From Flavobacteria bacterium RIFCSPLOWO2_12_FULL_35_11 (GTDB lineage Bacteria > Bacteroidota > Bacteroidia > Flavobacteriales > Flavobacteriaceae): 64,000 bases of DNA. The stretch lies in NCBI GenBank assembly GCA_001800975.1, contig MGWK01000089.1, forward strand, positions 1 through 64,000, read 5' to 3'. The position numbers and the translations under genes are program-made. Shown here piece by piece: positions 7,523 to 17,717 of this stretch (position 1 is its first letter; the number at the start of each line of letters is the position of its first letter). The notes under the pieces are model-generated. The model ran no database searches and was not told where the DNA came from. It worked only from the letters and a program-made list of their open reading frames with translations.

Positions 7523-9922
7523 ATGAAAAGACCAATAAAAAAAATAGCTGTAATCGGATCTGGCATCATGGGATCGGGCATTGCTTGTCATTTTGCAAAC
7601 ATTGGTGTAGAAGTTCTGCTGCTGGACATTATTCCTCGTGAATTAAATGACGCAGAAAAAGCAAAAGGACTCACACTTGAAAACAAATTTGTTCGCAACA
7701 GAATTGTAAATGACAGTTTAACTGCTTCATTAAAATCGAAACCATCGCCTATTTACAACCTAAAATTTGCCGAAAGAATTTCTACCGGAAATTTAGAAGA
7801 TGATTTGCATAAGATTAAAGAGGTAGATTGGATTATTGAAGTTGTTGTTGAACGATTGGACATTAAACAACAGGTTTTTGAAAAAATTGAAAAATTCAGA
7901 AAACCAGGCACGTTGATTACTTCCAATACTTCAGGAATTCCAATAAAATTTATGAATGAAGGAAGAAGTGCAGATTTTCAGCAACATTTTGCCGTAACGC
8001 ACTTTTTTAATCCGCCACGTTATTTAAAACTTTTTGAAGTGGTTCCCGGTCCAAACTGCAAACAGGAAGTTGTGGACTTTTTAATGATGTACGGTGAAAA
8101 ATTCTTAGGAAAAACTTCGGTTTTGGCAAAAGATACGCCTGCATTTATTGGAAACAGGGTCGGTATTTTCGGAATTATGAGTTTGTTCCACCAAGTGAAG
8201 GAATTGGGATTGACCATTGAAGAAGTTGACAAATTAACAGGTCCGGTAATTGGTCGGCCAAAATCGGCCACTTTTAGAACGGTTGACGTTGTCGGATTGG
8301 ATACGTTGGTTCATGTGGCAAATGGTTTATACGAAAATTGCCCAAATGATGAAGCGCATGAGTTGTTTAAACTTCCCGATTTTATCGATACCATGATGAA
8401 AAACAAATGGTTGGGAAGCAAAACAAAACAAGGATTCTATAAAATGGTCACAGAAAATGACCAAAGAAATATTCTTTCCTTAGATTTAAATACGTTAGAA
8501 TACCGTCCTAATAAAAGAGCAAATTTTGCAACACTTGAACTTACCAAAACAATTGACCATGTAATTGACCGATTTAAAGTGCTGGTAAAAGGAAAAGACA
8601 AAGCGGGTGAATTTTACAGAAAGAATTTCGCTGCTATGTTTGGCTACGTCCAAAACCGAATTCCTGAAATTTCAGATGAATTATACCGATTGGATGATGC
8701 CATGAAAGCAGGTTTTGGCTGGGAACACGGCCCTTTTGAAATTTGGGACGCCATTGGTGTCGAAGCCGGAATAGAATTGATGAGAGCCGAAAACTTGCCT
8801 GTTGCAAATTGGGTGACTGAAATGCTTGAAAGCGGAAATAAAAGCTTTTATGCGGTAAAAGAAGGCGCAAAATATTACTATTCCATTCCGTCTAAAAATC
8901 AAGAAAAAATTCCTGGACAAGACAGTTTTATCATTCTTAATAATATAAGAGAAGCAAAAACAATTTGGTCAAATCCGGGAGCTTCCATTCAACATTTAGG
9001 CGATGGTGTTTTAAATATCGAATTCCAATCTAAAATGAACACATTGGGCGGCGAAGTTTTACAGGCCATAAATAAAGGAATTGATTTGGCAGAAACGGAA
9101 TACGAAGCGGTGATATTAGGAAACCAAGGCGCAAATTTCTCTGTTGGTGCAAATTTAGGCATGGTTTTTATGATGGCCGTTGAGCAGGAATATGACGATT
9201 TGAACTACTCCGTAAAATATTTTCAGGATACCGTAATGCGTTTGCGTTACTCATCTTGTCCGACTATTATTGCGCCGCACGGATTTACTTTTGGAGGCGC
9301 TTGTGAAATGAGTATGCACGCCGATAAAGTGATTGCCGCTGCAGAAACGTACATTGGTTTGGTTGAATTTGGCGTGGGAATTATTCCCGGTGGCGCCGGT
9401 TCAAAAGAAATGGCTTTAAGAGCTTCGGAAGGCGTATTGAAAGACGACGTGAAATTGAACAAATTGCGCGATTTCTTTATCAATGTGGCGATGGCAAAAG
9501 TGGCAACTTCTGCTTATGAAGCTTACGATTTAGGTTTCTTAAAAGAACATAAAGACCTAGTTGTGGTAAACAGAGACCGTCAAATCGCAACGGCAAAACG
9601 TCACGCCATTCAAATGCTGGAAGATGGTTACACGCAACCAATTCCTAAAAAAGCATTGGTTTACGGACAACAGGCCTTGGGAATGTTTTTAGTGGGAACC
9701 GACAGTTTGGAAAAAGGGCATTATGCTTCTGAACACGATAAGAAAATAGCCAATAAACTAGGTTATGTGATGGCTGGAGGAAATTTATCAGAGCCAACTT
9801 ATGTTTCAGAACAGTATTTATTGGATCTTGAACGTGAGGCGTTTATGAGTTTGTGCACCGAGCGCAAAACATTGGAGCGCATTGAGCATATGTTAAAAAC
9901 CGGAAAACCATTACGAAACTAA
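7523..9922 (+). CDS. fadN: 3-hydroxyacyl-CoA dehydrogenase/enoyl-CoA hydratase (FadN type)
   Basis: This bifunctional beta-oxidation enzyme hydrates trans-2-enoyl-CoA and oxidises the 3-hydroxyacyl-CoA with NAD. The dehydrogenase half comes first: dinucleotide motif GSGIMG at 12-17, and the HFFNPP stretch near 160. The crotonase-like half follows from about residue 490 (oxyanion segments around ANFSVGANL and GFTFGGACE). This order and the 799-residue length match Bacillus subtilis FadN rather than FadB, where the hydratase is N-terminal. It is followed 13 bases later by the thiolase gene, as in the Bacillus fadNAE operon. Confidence 0.92.
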   Translation: MKRPIKKIAVIGSGIMGSGIACHFANIGVEVLLLDIIPRELNDAEKAKGLTLENKFVRNRIVNDSLTASLKSKPSPIYNLKFAERISTGNLEDDLHKIKEVDWIIEVVVERLDIKQQVFEKIEKFRKPGTLITSNTSGIPIKFMNEGRSADFQQHFAVTHFFNPPRYLKLFEVVPGPNCKQEVVDFLMMYGEKFLGKTSVLAKDTPAFIGNRVGIFGIMSLFHQVKELGLTIEEVDKLTGPVIGRPKSATFRTVDVVGLDTLVHVANGLYENCPNDEAHELFKLPDFIDTMMKNKWLGSKTKQGFYKMVTENDQRNILSLDLNTLEYRPNKRANFATLELTKTIDHVIDRFKVLVKGKDKAGEFYRKNFAAMFGYVQNRIPEISDELYRLDDAMKAGFGWEHGPFEIWDAIGVEAGIELMRAENLPVANWVTEMLESGNKSFYAVKEGAKYYYSIPSKNQEKIPGQDSFIILNNIREAKTIWSNPGASIQHLGDGVLNIEFQSKMNTLGGEVLQAINKGIDLAETEYEAVILGNQGANFSVGANLGMVFMMAVEQEYDDLNYSVKYFQDTVMRLRYSSCPTIIAPHGFTFGGACEMSMHADKVIAAAETYIGLVEFGVGIIPGGAGSKEMALRASEGVLKDDVKLNKLRDFFINVAMAKVATSAYEAYDLGFLKEHKDLVVVNRDRQIATAKRHAIQMLEDGYTQPIPKKALVYGQQALGMFLVGTDSLEKGHYASEHDKKIANKLGYVMAGGNLSEPTYVSEQYLLDLEREAFMSLCTERKTLERIEHMLKTGKPLRN

Positions 9923-9935
9923 AATCTAAATTAAA

Positions 9936-11120
9936 ATGAAAACAGCATATATAGTACAAGGATACAGAACGGCCGTGGGAAAAGCGCCAAAAGGAGTTTT
10001 TAGGTTCAAACGGCCTGATGAACTTGCTGCAGAAACTATTGAACATTTATTGAAGGATTTTCCTCAGTTGGATAAGAAAAGAATAGATGACGTGATGGTG
10101 GGAAATGCCATGCCTGAAGCAGAACAAGGCTTGAATATCGGACGTTTAATTTCATTGATAGGATTGAAAATTGATGACGTTCCGGGAATGACCGTAAACC
10201 GTTATTGCGCTTCTGGATTGGAAACAGTGAGCATTGCAGTGGCTAAAATACAATCTGGAATGGCCGATTGCATTATTGCCGGCGGCGTGGAAAGCATGAG
10301 TTTTATTCCAATGGGCGGTTATCGTCCGGCTCCAAATTATAAGGCTGCCAAAGAAGGCCACGAAGATTATTATTGGGGAATGGGATTGACTGCCGAAGCA
10401 GTGGCAAAACAATTCAAAGTTTCTCGTGCAGACCAGGATGAATTTTCTTACCAATCGCATATGAAAGCTTTGAAAGCGCAGGCTGAAGGTAAATTTACAA
10501 GTGGTATTGCCCCAATCAATATTGAAGAAATTTATATTGATGAGAACGGAAAAAAACAAACTAAAAATTACACAGTTACAGTTGATGAAGGTCCGCGTAA
10601 AGGAACTACAGTTGAAGCTTTGTCAAATTTGCGTCCGGTTTTTGCCGCTGATGGAAGTGTGACTGCAGGAAATTCCTCACAAATGAGTGATGGCGCGGCA
10701 TTTTTATTGGTGATGAGTGAAGATATGGTGAAAGAACTCAACATTGAGCCAATCGCCAGAATGGTTTCTTACGCTGCAGCCGGTGTTGAACCAAGATTAA
10801 TGGGAATTGGACCGGTAAAAGCAATTCCAAAAGCACTAAAACAAGCAAATTTAGCCTTAAAAGACATTGATTTAATTGAACTGAATGAAGCTTTTGCATC
10901 GCAATCTTTGGCAGTAATGCGTGAACTTGGCATCAACCAAGAAATTGTAAATGTGAATGGCGGCGCGATCGCGTTGGGCCATCCGCTGGGTTGTACTGGC
11001 GCTAAACTTTCTGTGCAATTGTTCAATGAAATGCGCAGCAGAAAAAGCAAATATGGAATCGTGACCATGTGCGTTGGGGCCGGACAAGGTGCAGCGGGAA
11101 TTTACGAATTATTAAAATAA
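9936..11120 (+). CDS. fadA: Acetyl-CoA acyltransferase (3-ketoacyl-CoA thiolase)
   Basis: This enzyme carries out the thiolytic step of beta-oxidation, cleaving 3-ketoacyl-CoA with CoA to release acetyl-CoA. The acyl-accepting cysteine is C91 in NRYCASGLE, the catalytic histidine is H349 in [11 protein letters not shown], and the second cysteine is C379 in CVGAGQG, so all three thiolase landmarks are intact. Its 394 residues are standard. It sits between fadN and the acyl-CoA dehydrogenase gene in one operon. A role as a biosynthetic acetoacetyl-CoA thiolase is less likely given this context. Confidence 0.93.
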   Translation: MKTAYIVQGYRTAVGKAPKGVFRFKRPDELAAETIEHLLKDFPQLDKKRIDDVMVGNAMPEAEQGLNIGRLISLIGLKIDDVPGMTVNRYCASGLETVSIAVAKIQSGMADCIIAGGVESMSFIPMGGYRPAPNYKAAKEGHEDYYWGMGLTAEAVAKQFKVSRADQDEFSYQSHMKALKAQAEGKFTSGIAPINIEEIYIDENGKKQTKNYTVTVDEGPRKGTTVEALSNLRPVFAADGSVTAGNSSQMSDGAAFLLVMSEDMVKELNIEPIARMVSYAAAGVEPRLMGIGPVKAIPKALKQANLALKDIDLIELNEAFASQSLAVMRELGINQEIVNVNGGAIALGHPLGCTGAKLSVQLFNEMRSRKSKYGIVTMCVGAGQGAAGIYELLK

Positions 11121-11176
11121 AACAATCGGGCTTTTTTTCAGCAGCCAATTAATAAAACTTAAACATCAAATAAAAA

Positions 11177-12970
11177 ATGGAAACAACTAAAGGAGGAGAA
11201 TTTCTGATTAAAGAAATTAAATCGGAGGATATTTTTGTGTCGGAAGAATTCAGTGAAGAACAAAAAATGATGAGGGAAGCGGTAATTGAATTTATTGACC
11301 GCGAAGTTTGGCCACACAAAGAACGTTTTGAAAATAAAGATTTTGCCTTAACGGAATCGGTAATGCGCAAAGCCGGAGAATTGGGATTTTTGGGTGTTTC
11401 TATTCCTGAAGAATACGGCGGGATTGGCATGGGATTTATATCAACTCTGTTGGTAACTGACTATATGTCGTCCGCAACAGGCTCCGTAGCAACTGCTTTT
11501 GGCGCACATACAGGTATTGGAACTATGCCAATTTACTTTTATGGAACCGAAGAGCAAAAACAAAAATATTTGCCATTTTTAACATCAGGCGAAAAGTTTG
11601 GCGCTTATTGCTTAACCGAGCCCGGAGCCGGAAGTGACGCCAATTCAGGAAAAACAACGGCCCAATTAACCGCCGATGGAAAACACTATAAAATTAACGG
11701 ACAAAAAATGTGGATTTCCAACGCAGGTTTTGCCGAAATTTTTATTGTTTTTGCGCGTATTGAAAACGACAAAAACATTACCGCTTTCATTATGGATTTC
11801 GACAAAAAAAATCCGAATGGCGTTACTTTGGGCGCAGAAGAAAACAAGCTTGGAATCATGTCATCATCAACGCGTCAGGTGTTTTTTGGAGATACCTTAA
11901 TTCCTGTTGAAAATATGTTGGCAGGCCGAGGAGATGGTTTTAAAATAGCGATGAATTCCTTAAATGTTGGCCGCATAAAATTAGGCGCTGCCTGTTTGGA
12001 TGCGAGCAGAAGAATTATCTCCGAATCCGTTAAATACGGAAATGAACGCATTCAGTTTAAAGTGCCAATTTCAAGTTTTGGCGCTATTCAGAAAAAATAT
12101 GCTGAAATGTGCACCAAAGCGTTTGCTTTGGATGCAGGAAGTTACCGTGCCGCAAAAGACATTGAAAATATGATTAATGCGCTTTTGGCCGAAGGAAAAT
12201 CGCACCAAGATGCAGAATTATTGGCTTTTCAGGAATATGCCATTGAATGCGCCATTATAAAAGTTTTTGGTTCAGAAGTTTCCCAATTTGTTTCTGATGA
12301 AGGAATCCAAATTTTCGGCGGTATGGGATTCTCTAAAGACACGCCTATGGAAAGTGCCTGGAGAGATGCACGTATCACCAGAATTTACGAAGGAACCAAC
12401 GAAATTAACCGATTGTTAACGGTTGGAATGCTGCTTAAAAAAGCGATGAAAGGTGAAATTGATCTGATGACGCCAGCCATGGAAGTGGGCAACAGTTTAA
12501 TGGGAATTCCGTCGTTTGACACGCCCGACTTTTCTGTGTTGTTTTCAGAAGAAAAAGAAATGATTGCCCGATTGAAAAAAGCTTTTTTAATGATTTCAGG
12601 AAAAGCAGTTCAAAAATTTGGTATGGATTTAGACAATCACCAACAATTGGTTTTGGCCGCAGCTGAAGTGATGATAGAAGTTTATATGGCAGAATCTGCC
12701 ATATTAAAAGCTGAAAAAGTAGTGAAATTTACTTCAGAAAAAGAAGCTGAAGTTCAAATTGCCCTGGCAAAATTAAACTTGTATAACGCTGTTGACAAAG
12801 CAAATGCCTTCGGTAAAGAAGCAATTTTATATTTTTCTGAAGGTGATGAACAACGCGTTATGTTGATGGGTTTAAAACGATTTACCAAATATGTGAACAA
12901 TCCGAACCCAATTGCATTGCGAAATGTGATTGCCGAAAAACTGATTGCCGAAAACAATTATTGTTTTTAG
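11177..12970 (+). CDS. fadE: Acyl-CoA dehydrogenase (FadE type)
   Basis: This flavoprotein performs the first oxidation of beta-oxidation, acyl-CoA to trans-2-enoyl-CoA, passing electrons to ETF. The three ACAD parts are visible: N-terminal helical domain, the middle beta domain (CLTEPGAGSDA near 151-161 and MWISNAGFA near 178-186), and the C-terminal helical domain with RIYEGTNEINRLL near 395-407. A further C-terminal helical extension of about 170 residues makes 597 residues, as in B. subtilis FadE/YusJ-type enzymes. It is the last gene of the operon and is followed by a terminator. Confidence 0.92.
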   Translation: METTKGGEFLIKEIKSEDIFVSEEFSEEQKMMREAVIEFIDREVWPHKERFENKDFALTESVMRKAGELGFLGVSIPEEYGGIGMGFISTLLVTDYMSSATGSVATAFGAHTGIGTMPIYFYGTEEQKQKYLPFLTSGEKFGAYCLTEPGAGSDANSGKTTAQLTADGKHYKINGQKMWISNAGFAEIFIVFARIENDKNITAFIMDFDKKNPNGVTLGAEENKLGIMSSSTRQVFFGDTLIPVENMLAGRGDGFKIAMNSLNVGRIKLGAACLDASRRIISESVKYGNERIQFKVPISSFGAIQKKYAEMCTKAFALDAGSYRAAKDIENMINALLAEGKSHQDAELLAFQEYAIECAIIKVFGSEVSQFVSDEGIQIFGGMGFSKDTPMESAWRDARITRIYEGTNEINRLLTVGMLLKKAMKGEIDLMTPAMEVGNSLMGIPSFDTPDFSVLFSEEKEMIARLKKAFLMISGKAVQKFGMDLDNHQQLVLAAAEVMIEVYMAESAILKAEKVVKFTSEKEAEVQIALAKLNLYNAVDKANAFGKEAILYFSEGDEQRVMLMGLKRFTKYVNNPNPIALRNVIAEKLIAENNYCF

Positions 12971-12999
12971 GACTTAATTATTTAACATACTACCAGTTA

Positions 13000-13032
13000 A
13001 AAGCTGCAACAAAAATGTTGCAGCTTTTTTTG
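13000..13032 (+). terminator. Rho-independent terminator of the fad operon
   Basis: An 11-bp stem (AAAGCTGCAAC with GTTGCAGCTTT, 6-base loop) is followed by a run of T. It lies 30 bases after the fadE stop codon. Confidence 0.9.
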
Positions 13033-13217
13033 TGTAATTCATTGAAAATAAGTGATTTTTTTTGTAAATTTATGGTTGATTCCAAAAAAATCACACTAGC
13101 CCAATTGTTTCATTATTAAAACAATAATTATGAATCGAGCATTTCAAATTTTGATATTTATAGAAATGATTGTTGGCGAACAGCAGCTGTTACCGCTAAA
13201 AAATAAAATTTAAACAG

Positions 13218-13625
13218 ATGAAAAATAACATTGGAATTTGGATAGACACGCACCAAGCAGTGCTTATTAAACTTTCAAACGGCGATCAAACCGTCAAAAC
13301 AATTGAATCTCATATTGACACCAAAGTGAGAACACCCGAAGAATCAAAAAAATATGGAAGATTTGAAGGGCATTACACTACTTATGAAAAAAATTGGGCG
13401 AATAAAAAAATACAGCAAACCCATCATTTTCTTAAAAAATTATTAACTGAAATTGACGATTGTGATGCCGTTGTGCTTTTCGGTCCGTCAATTATGAAAA
13501 CTATTTTGGAAAAGGAAATTAAAAATAACCTTAACCTTATCGGCCAACTTGTGGGCGTTTTTGATGCAGATTCTATGACCGAAAACCAAATAGTGGCTTG
13601 GGTTAAAGATTTTTACAAAAAGTAA
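13218..13625 (+). CDS. Small protein resembling bacterial eRF1-like (BaeRF) domains
   Basis: The 135 residues start with the pattern IGIWIDTHQAVLIKL, like the WIDxxxA opening of bacterial proteins with an archaeo-eukaryotic release factor 1-like domain, and the middle contains DAVVLFGPS followed by a helix, as in those folds. No signal peptide or membrane segment is seen. The gene stands alone between the fad operon terminator and a secreted MBL hydrolase. A role in ribosome or translation biology would follow from the family, but the assignment is by memory of the pattern and tentative. Confidence 0.6.
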   Translation: MKNNIGIWIDTHQAVLIKLSNGDQTVKTIESHIDTKVRTPEESKKYGRFEGHYTTYEKNWANKKIQQTHHFLKKLLTEIDDCDAVVLFGPSIMKTILEKEIKNNLNLIGQLVGVFDADSMTENQIVAWVKDFYKK

Positions 13626-13784
13626 AAAAATAAAATCTGCCGAAAACAAAATAATTGGAACAATTTTCGATAATAGAAAATCTGCAACTATAATTAGCGA
13701 TTCTCGATTTTAACATTTTAAGGTTTTGAGCGCAAATAAATTATAGTCTATACTTGAAAACCTATAATTTATAAACTCAATTTC

Positions 13785-14546
13785 ATGGTAATAAAAACAA
13801 TTTTAATTTCAATTTCATTGCTGATTTCAAGCATTGGCTGGACCCAAAAACAAGACATTGACATCTTTAAAACAAAAAATGGCACTATACAAATTCAGCC
13901 AATTTTGCACAGCAGTTTGGTGTTAACCTATAACAATAAAACCATTTATGTGGATCCTTATGGCGGCGCAAAAATGTACAAAGGCATCAACGCACCCGAC
14001 ATTATTTTGATTACCGATACGCACGGAGATCATCTAGATTTTAAAACATTGGATTCCATTGACACTTCAAAAGCAATATTTATACTTCCTGAAGAAGTGG
14101 CCAAAAAATTACCTAAAAAATATGGTTCTGAAATGGTGAAACTTCAAAATGGCCAAGGAGTTCACCGATTGGGTTTTTTCATATCTGCAATTCCTATGTA
14201 TAATTTACCGGAAGAAACAAACGCTTTCCACCAAAAAGGCAAAGGCAACGGTTATCTTTTAACCGTTGATGACAAGCGAATTTATATTTCGGGCGATACA
14301 GAAGATATTCCCGAAATGAGAGCACTTCAAAATATCGACATCGCCTTTGTTTGTATGAATTTACCTTATACAATGACTGTAGATCAGGCTGCGAGTGCGG
14401 TTTTAGATTTTCAACCAAAAATTGTGTATCCTTTCCATTTCAGGGGAAAAGACGGATTTAGTGATGTTGAAGCATTTAAAAAATTAGTAAATTCGAAAAA
14501 TAAAACCATAGAAGTCCGTTTAAAAAAATGGTATCCCAGCAACTAA
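13785..14546 (+). CDS. Exported MBL-fold hydrolase (UlaG-like) with altered first histidine
   Basis: An N-terminal hydrophobic signal (MVIKTILISISLLISSIGWT) predicts export. The metallo-beta-lactamase fold is shown by the motif ITDTHGDHLD at about residues 78-87 and later by ISGDTED and PFHFRG. In the usual HxHxDH metal motif the first His is replaced here by Asp (D-T-H-G-D-H), leaving H, D, H plus possible downstream ligands. Such variants occur in UlaG-like proteins, so activity may be retained. The substrate is unknown. The gene has its own 160-base upstream region and no operon partner. Confidence 0.8.
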   Translation: MVIKTILISISLLISSIGWTQKQDIDIFKTKNGTIQIQPILHSSLVLTYNNKTIYVDPYGGAKMYKGINAPDIILITDTHGDHLDFKTLDSIDTSKAIFILPEEVAKKLPKKYGSEMVKLQNGQGVHRLGFFISAIPMYNLPEETNAFHQKGKGNGYLLTVDDKRIYISGDTEDIPEMRALQNIDIAFVCMNLPYTMTVDQAASAVLDFQPKIVYPFHFRGKDGFSDVEAFKKLVNSKNKTIEVRLKKWYPSN

Positions 14547-14628
14547 TTTTATTGAAAAATCGCATCACAAAATTATTTTAAATTCGATTAATCGTTTTGT
14601 AAATAACTTTCTATTTGCTTCTTTTTAT

Positions 14629-14636
14629 TATATTTG
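14629..14636 (+). promoter_or_regulatory. -7 promoter box for the M28 peptidase gene
   Basis: TATATTTG matches TAnnTTTG exactly and lies 43 bases before the chosen ATG at 14680. No TTG at 19-21 bases upstream was found, so only the -7 element is supported. Confidence 0.45.
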
Positions 14637-14679
14637 ATAAAACTCATTCACAATTTTATTTGTGCTTAAAAAATTTAAG

Positions 14680-16329
14680 ATGAACATTTTATCAAAATTA
14701 ATAAGTTGCTCAATTATTTTAACGGCAATCAGCTGCTCAAACAAAGATCAGGCTTTAGAGGCTGAAAACGCAATCAATGCTAAAGATTTAGAAAAACATG
14801 TAATTGTATTGTCTTCTGATGAATTTCAAGGCCGAAAACCTTTTACTGTTGGCGAGGAAAAATCGACACAATATATTGCCGATGAATTTAAAAAACTGGG
14901 CATTGAAGGTGGCTTCAATGGAAATTATTTTCAGGATGTGCCGGCTGTTGAATTAAATTACAGTCCGGATAAAAGCATCACCATAAATGCTAAAAATGGT
15001 GAAATCACTTTAGAAAACACCAAAGATTATATTGCAAAAACACCTCATCTAAAAGATAGTGTTGAAATAAAAAATGCTGAAATTGTTTTTGCGGGCTATG
15101 GCATTGTTGCTCCGGAATATGGCTGGGACGATTATAAAAATATTGATGCAAAAGGCAAAATTGTCTTGGTTTTGGTGAACGATCCAGGTTTTGCAACACA
15201 AAATAAGGAACTTTTTAAGGGCAATGCAATGACTTATTATGGCCGTTGGTCCTATAAATATGAAGAAGCCGCCCGTCAAGGAGCAAAAGGGGTTTTGGTG
15301 ATTCATTCAGATAAAGCGGCAGGATATGGATGGGAAGTGCTTACAAATACCTCTGCCTCCGGAATATCCATTCAGGCCAAAGACGGCAATGCACAAAAAT
15401 GTGCGCTTGAAGGCTGGATTACAGATATCGCCGCCAAAAAACTTTTTGAAAAATCAGGGCTTGATTTTGATGCACTTACCAAAAAAGCAACAGCAGCTGA
15501 TTTTGAAGCTTTGAGCTTAAATTGCAATTTGAATTTAACGATTAAAACAAAGTTAAAATTTGCGAACAGCAAAAATGTTGTCGCCATCATTAAAGGTACA
15601 AAACGACCTGATGAATGTATTGTTTATAGCGCGCATTGGGATCATTTTGGTATTGGCCCAAAGCAAAATGGGGATTCAATTTATAATGGCGCCATAGATA
15701 ACGGAACTGCATTGGGTGCGATGCTGGAAACTGCAAAAGCTTTTTCTAAATTAAAAACAAAGCCTGAGCGCTCCATTGTTTTTATCGCCGTAACAGCAGA
15801 AGAAACAGGAATGATTGGCTCAAAATATTATGTTGAAAACGGACTTTTTCCTCCTGAAAAAACAATTGCAAACTTAAATTATGAGTTGCTGTTGCCGATT
15901 GGCAAAATGAAAGACGTTACCATTACGGGTTTTGGACAATCGGAATTGGATGTTTATGTTGAACAAGCCGCGAAAGAACAAGATCGCTATATTGCAGATG
16001 AACCTTTCCCTGAAAATGGTATGTATTTCAGATCCGATCATTTTAGTTTCGCACAGGCTGGAATTCCTTCTTTATTCATTAAAGGCTGGCAAGACAGCAG
16101 GGAAAACGGCAAAGAATGGGCAAAAGACCAAATCAATAATTATTGGGCAAATACTTACCACAAACCTACAGATGAATACAATCCAGAGACTGCAGACCTG
16201 TCTGGATGTGTTGAAGATGCCAAGCTTTTCTTCAAAATTGGTTATAAATTAGCCAATGAAACCACCATTCCAAAATGGAATGAAAAATCTGAATTTAAAG
16301 CTATTCGAGAAAAATCAATGGCGAAATAG
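14680..16329 (+). CDS. M28 family metallopeptidase, lipoprotein
   Basis: From the ATG at 14680 the protein begins with a lipoprotein signal ending in the lipobox AISC, so it should be anchored to a membrane outside the cytoplasm. A protease-associated insert (about residues 95-290) splits the N-terminal part, as in many M28 enzymes. The zinc site is visible: HWDHFG, DNGTALGAM, AEETGM, an acidic residue in NYELL, and the final His in NTYHKPTDEY. It should be a zinc aminopeptidase acting on peptides in the periplasm or at the surface. An in-frame GTG at 14662 is less likely because it would lengthen the charged n-region. Confidence 0.88.
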   Translation: MNILSKLISCSIILTAISCSNKDQALEAENAINAKDLEKHVIVLSSDEFQGRKPFTVGEEKSTQYIADEFKKLGIEGGFNGNYFQDVPAVELNYSPDKSITINAKNGEITLENTKDYIAKTPHLKDSVEIKNAEIVFAGYGIVAPEYGWDDYKNIDAKGKIVLVLVNDPGFATQNKELFKGNAMTYYGRWSYKYEEAARQGAKGVLVIHSDKAAGYGWEVLTNTSASGISIQAKDGNAQKCALEGWITDIAAKKLFEKSGLDFDALTKKATAADFEALSLNCNLNLTIKTKLKFANSKNVVAIIKGTKRPDECIVYSAHWDHFGIGPKQNGDSIYNGAIDNGTALGAMLETAKAFSKLKTKPERSIVFIAVTAEETGMIGSKYYVENGLFPPEKTIANLNYELLLPIGKMKDVTITGFGQSELDVYVEQAAKEQDRYIADEPFPENGMYFRSDHFSFAQAGIPSLFIKGWQDSRENGKEWAKDQINNYWANTYHKPTDEYNPETADLSGCVEDAKLFFKIGYKLANETTIPKWNEKSEFKAIREKSMAK

Positions 16330-17601
16330 TTAGCCTTTGATCAATTCTTTGCCAACAGCACAATTCAAACACAGTTGCTTGTTGCAATATTCATTTTTAA
16401 GTTGAAGCAAAGCCTGAGTTTCAAAAGCAGTTTTGCTTTTAATGTTGAGTTCGTTGAATTTTGAAATAATTTCGTTTTTTTCCGGTTTTATATTGGCAAT
16501 TATGTTGAGCGCTGCACTTAAATCGTTTTTGCCCAAACTCTTTAAATACAAAAATTTCAAAGGAATAATGGTATTTATAAGGAGCAAATCGATAAAAGGT
16601 TTCGTAATTTTTTTAATGCTTTTTTTAGACGCAGTTTCAAAAGTGAAATGCGTTTCCCAATAATTGGAAGTCGCCAAATCAAACAATCCATAAAATTCTT
16701 TGATGTCTTCTGTTTCCATTATTTTAGAAAATAAATTTTGATGACTGTGATACACCATCGCCAATTGAGACAACCGAATTGTTGGGAAATTATTTGGCCG
16801 CAACCTAAAAAAATGAATCTGGCCATTTGAAATGGGCATAAGCTGAAATTTCACTCTTAAAAAATTGTATTCCTTTTTAAGATTTTCAAAATATTCCGAT
16901 TCATAATCATTAGAAAGCATTCCTGCCTGTCCAAAAAATAAGGCTTCTAACTGAACTAAATTACCGGAAACTTTTCTTACAATTGAAAAATCAAAGGAAT
17001 TGGCAAAATTCATAAATGCTTCGGAATTTATCTTCAACCCAAAATTTTTGGCCAATAAAACAAACAATGCAACTTCCCAATTGTTATTTAATTTATTGAC
17101 TGTGTTTTGAATTTGCTCCGACTTATTTTCGAGCCTTTCCACATAAAGTCGCTCAAGCCAATTCTTTAAAATAAAAGAATCGATACTTTCAAAGTCTTTT
17201 TCACAATTGATCCAGTTTTTATTTTTGCTGAAAAGCTGCTGGTAATTGTCCAATAATTCCTTCGAAATATAATTTTTAAGTTCTAAGGTGGCAATTGGCT
17301 GGTTTGATTTTCTGAAAACCTCAACGGAATGTTCCCAAACCACGTGTAAAATCACCGAATCGTAATTCTCGTCAATTTCATGGTTGTGCATATACCAATC
17401 GGATGAATTTAAATGAATTTCAACATTTCCTGCCCAAAGCTGGTTGTTGATGACCAATTTGGCATTCAAAAAATCGGGGCCGGCATTCAGATTGGCGGTT
17501 CCTGCGGAGATAATTTCAATGATTTCACCGTTGGTGGATTTCAATTGAGCGGTAGAAAACAATTTAAGTTTCCACACAAAATGCAGTAAATTTTCTTTCA
17601 T
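16330..17601 (-). CDS. DUF2851 family protein
   Basis: This 423-residue protein is recognisable by its N-terminal stretch NAGPDFLNAKLVI...GNVEIHLNSSDW, typical of DUF2851, a Bacteroidota family of unknown function. No signal peptide is visible. Near the C-terminus a cysteine group (C at NEYCNKQLCLNCAVG) suggests metal binding. The gene is convergent with the M28 peptidase gene and the two stop codons touch, with no terminator between them. I cannot propose a function. Confidence 0.85.
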   Translation of the reverse strand: MKENLLHFVWKLKLFSTAQLKSTNGEIIEIISAGTANLNAGPDFLNAKLVINNQLWAGNVEIHLNSSDWYMHNHEIDENYDSVILHVVWEHSVEVFRKSNQPIATLELKNYISKELLDNYQQLFSKNKNWINCEKDFESIDSFILKNWLERLYVERLENKSEQIQNTVNKLNNNWEVALFVLLAKNFGLKINSEAFMNFANSFDFSIVRKVSGNLVQLEALFFGQAGMLSNDYESEYFENLKKEYNFLRVKFQLMPISNGQIHFFRLRPNNFPTIRLSQLAMVYHSHQNLFSKIMETEDIKEFYGLFDLATSNYWETHFTFETASKKSIKKITKPFIDLLLINTIIPLKFLYLKSLGKNDLSAALNIIANIKPEKNEIISKFNELNIKSKTAFETQALLQLKNEYCNKQLCLNCAVGKELIKG

Positions 17602-17717
17602 AGCAATTCAATAACAAATAAAAGTAAGCATTTCCTTTTAGTAAAAAAAATTGAATCCGAAAGTTACTTGTTTTCGGTATTTTTAAATTATTTTTGTTCC
17701 TTATAAAATTTAAGTAA

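Noticed and set aside
13130..13213. A 27-codon open frame starting with ATG upstream of the BaeRF-like gene
   Set aside because: It is very short, has no recognisable pattern and lies in ordinary AT-rich spacer; no support for a real gene.
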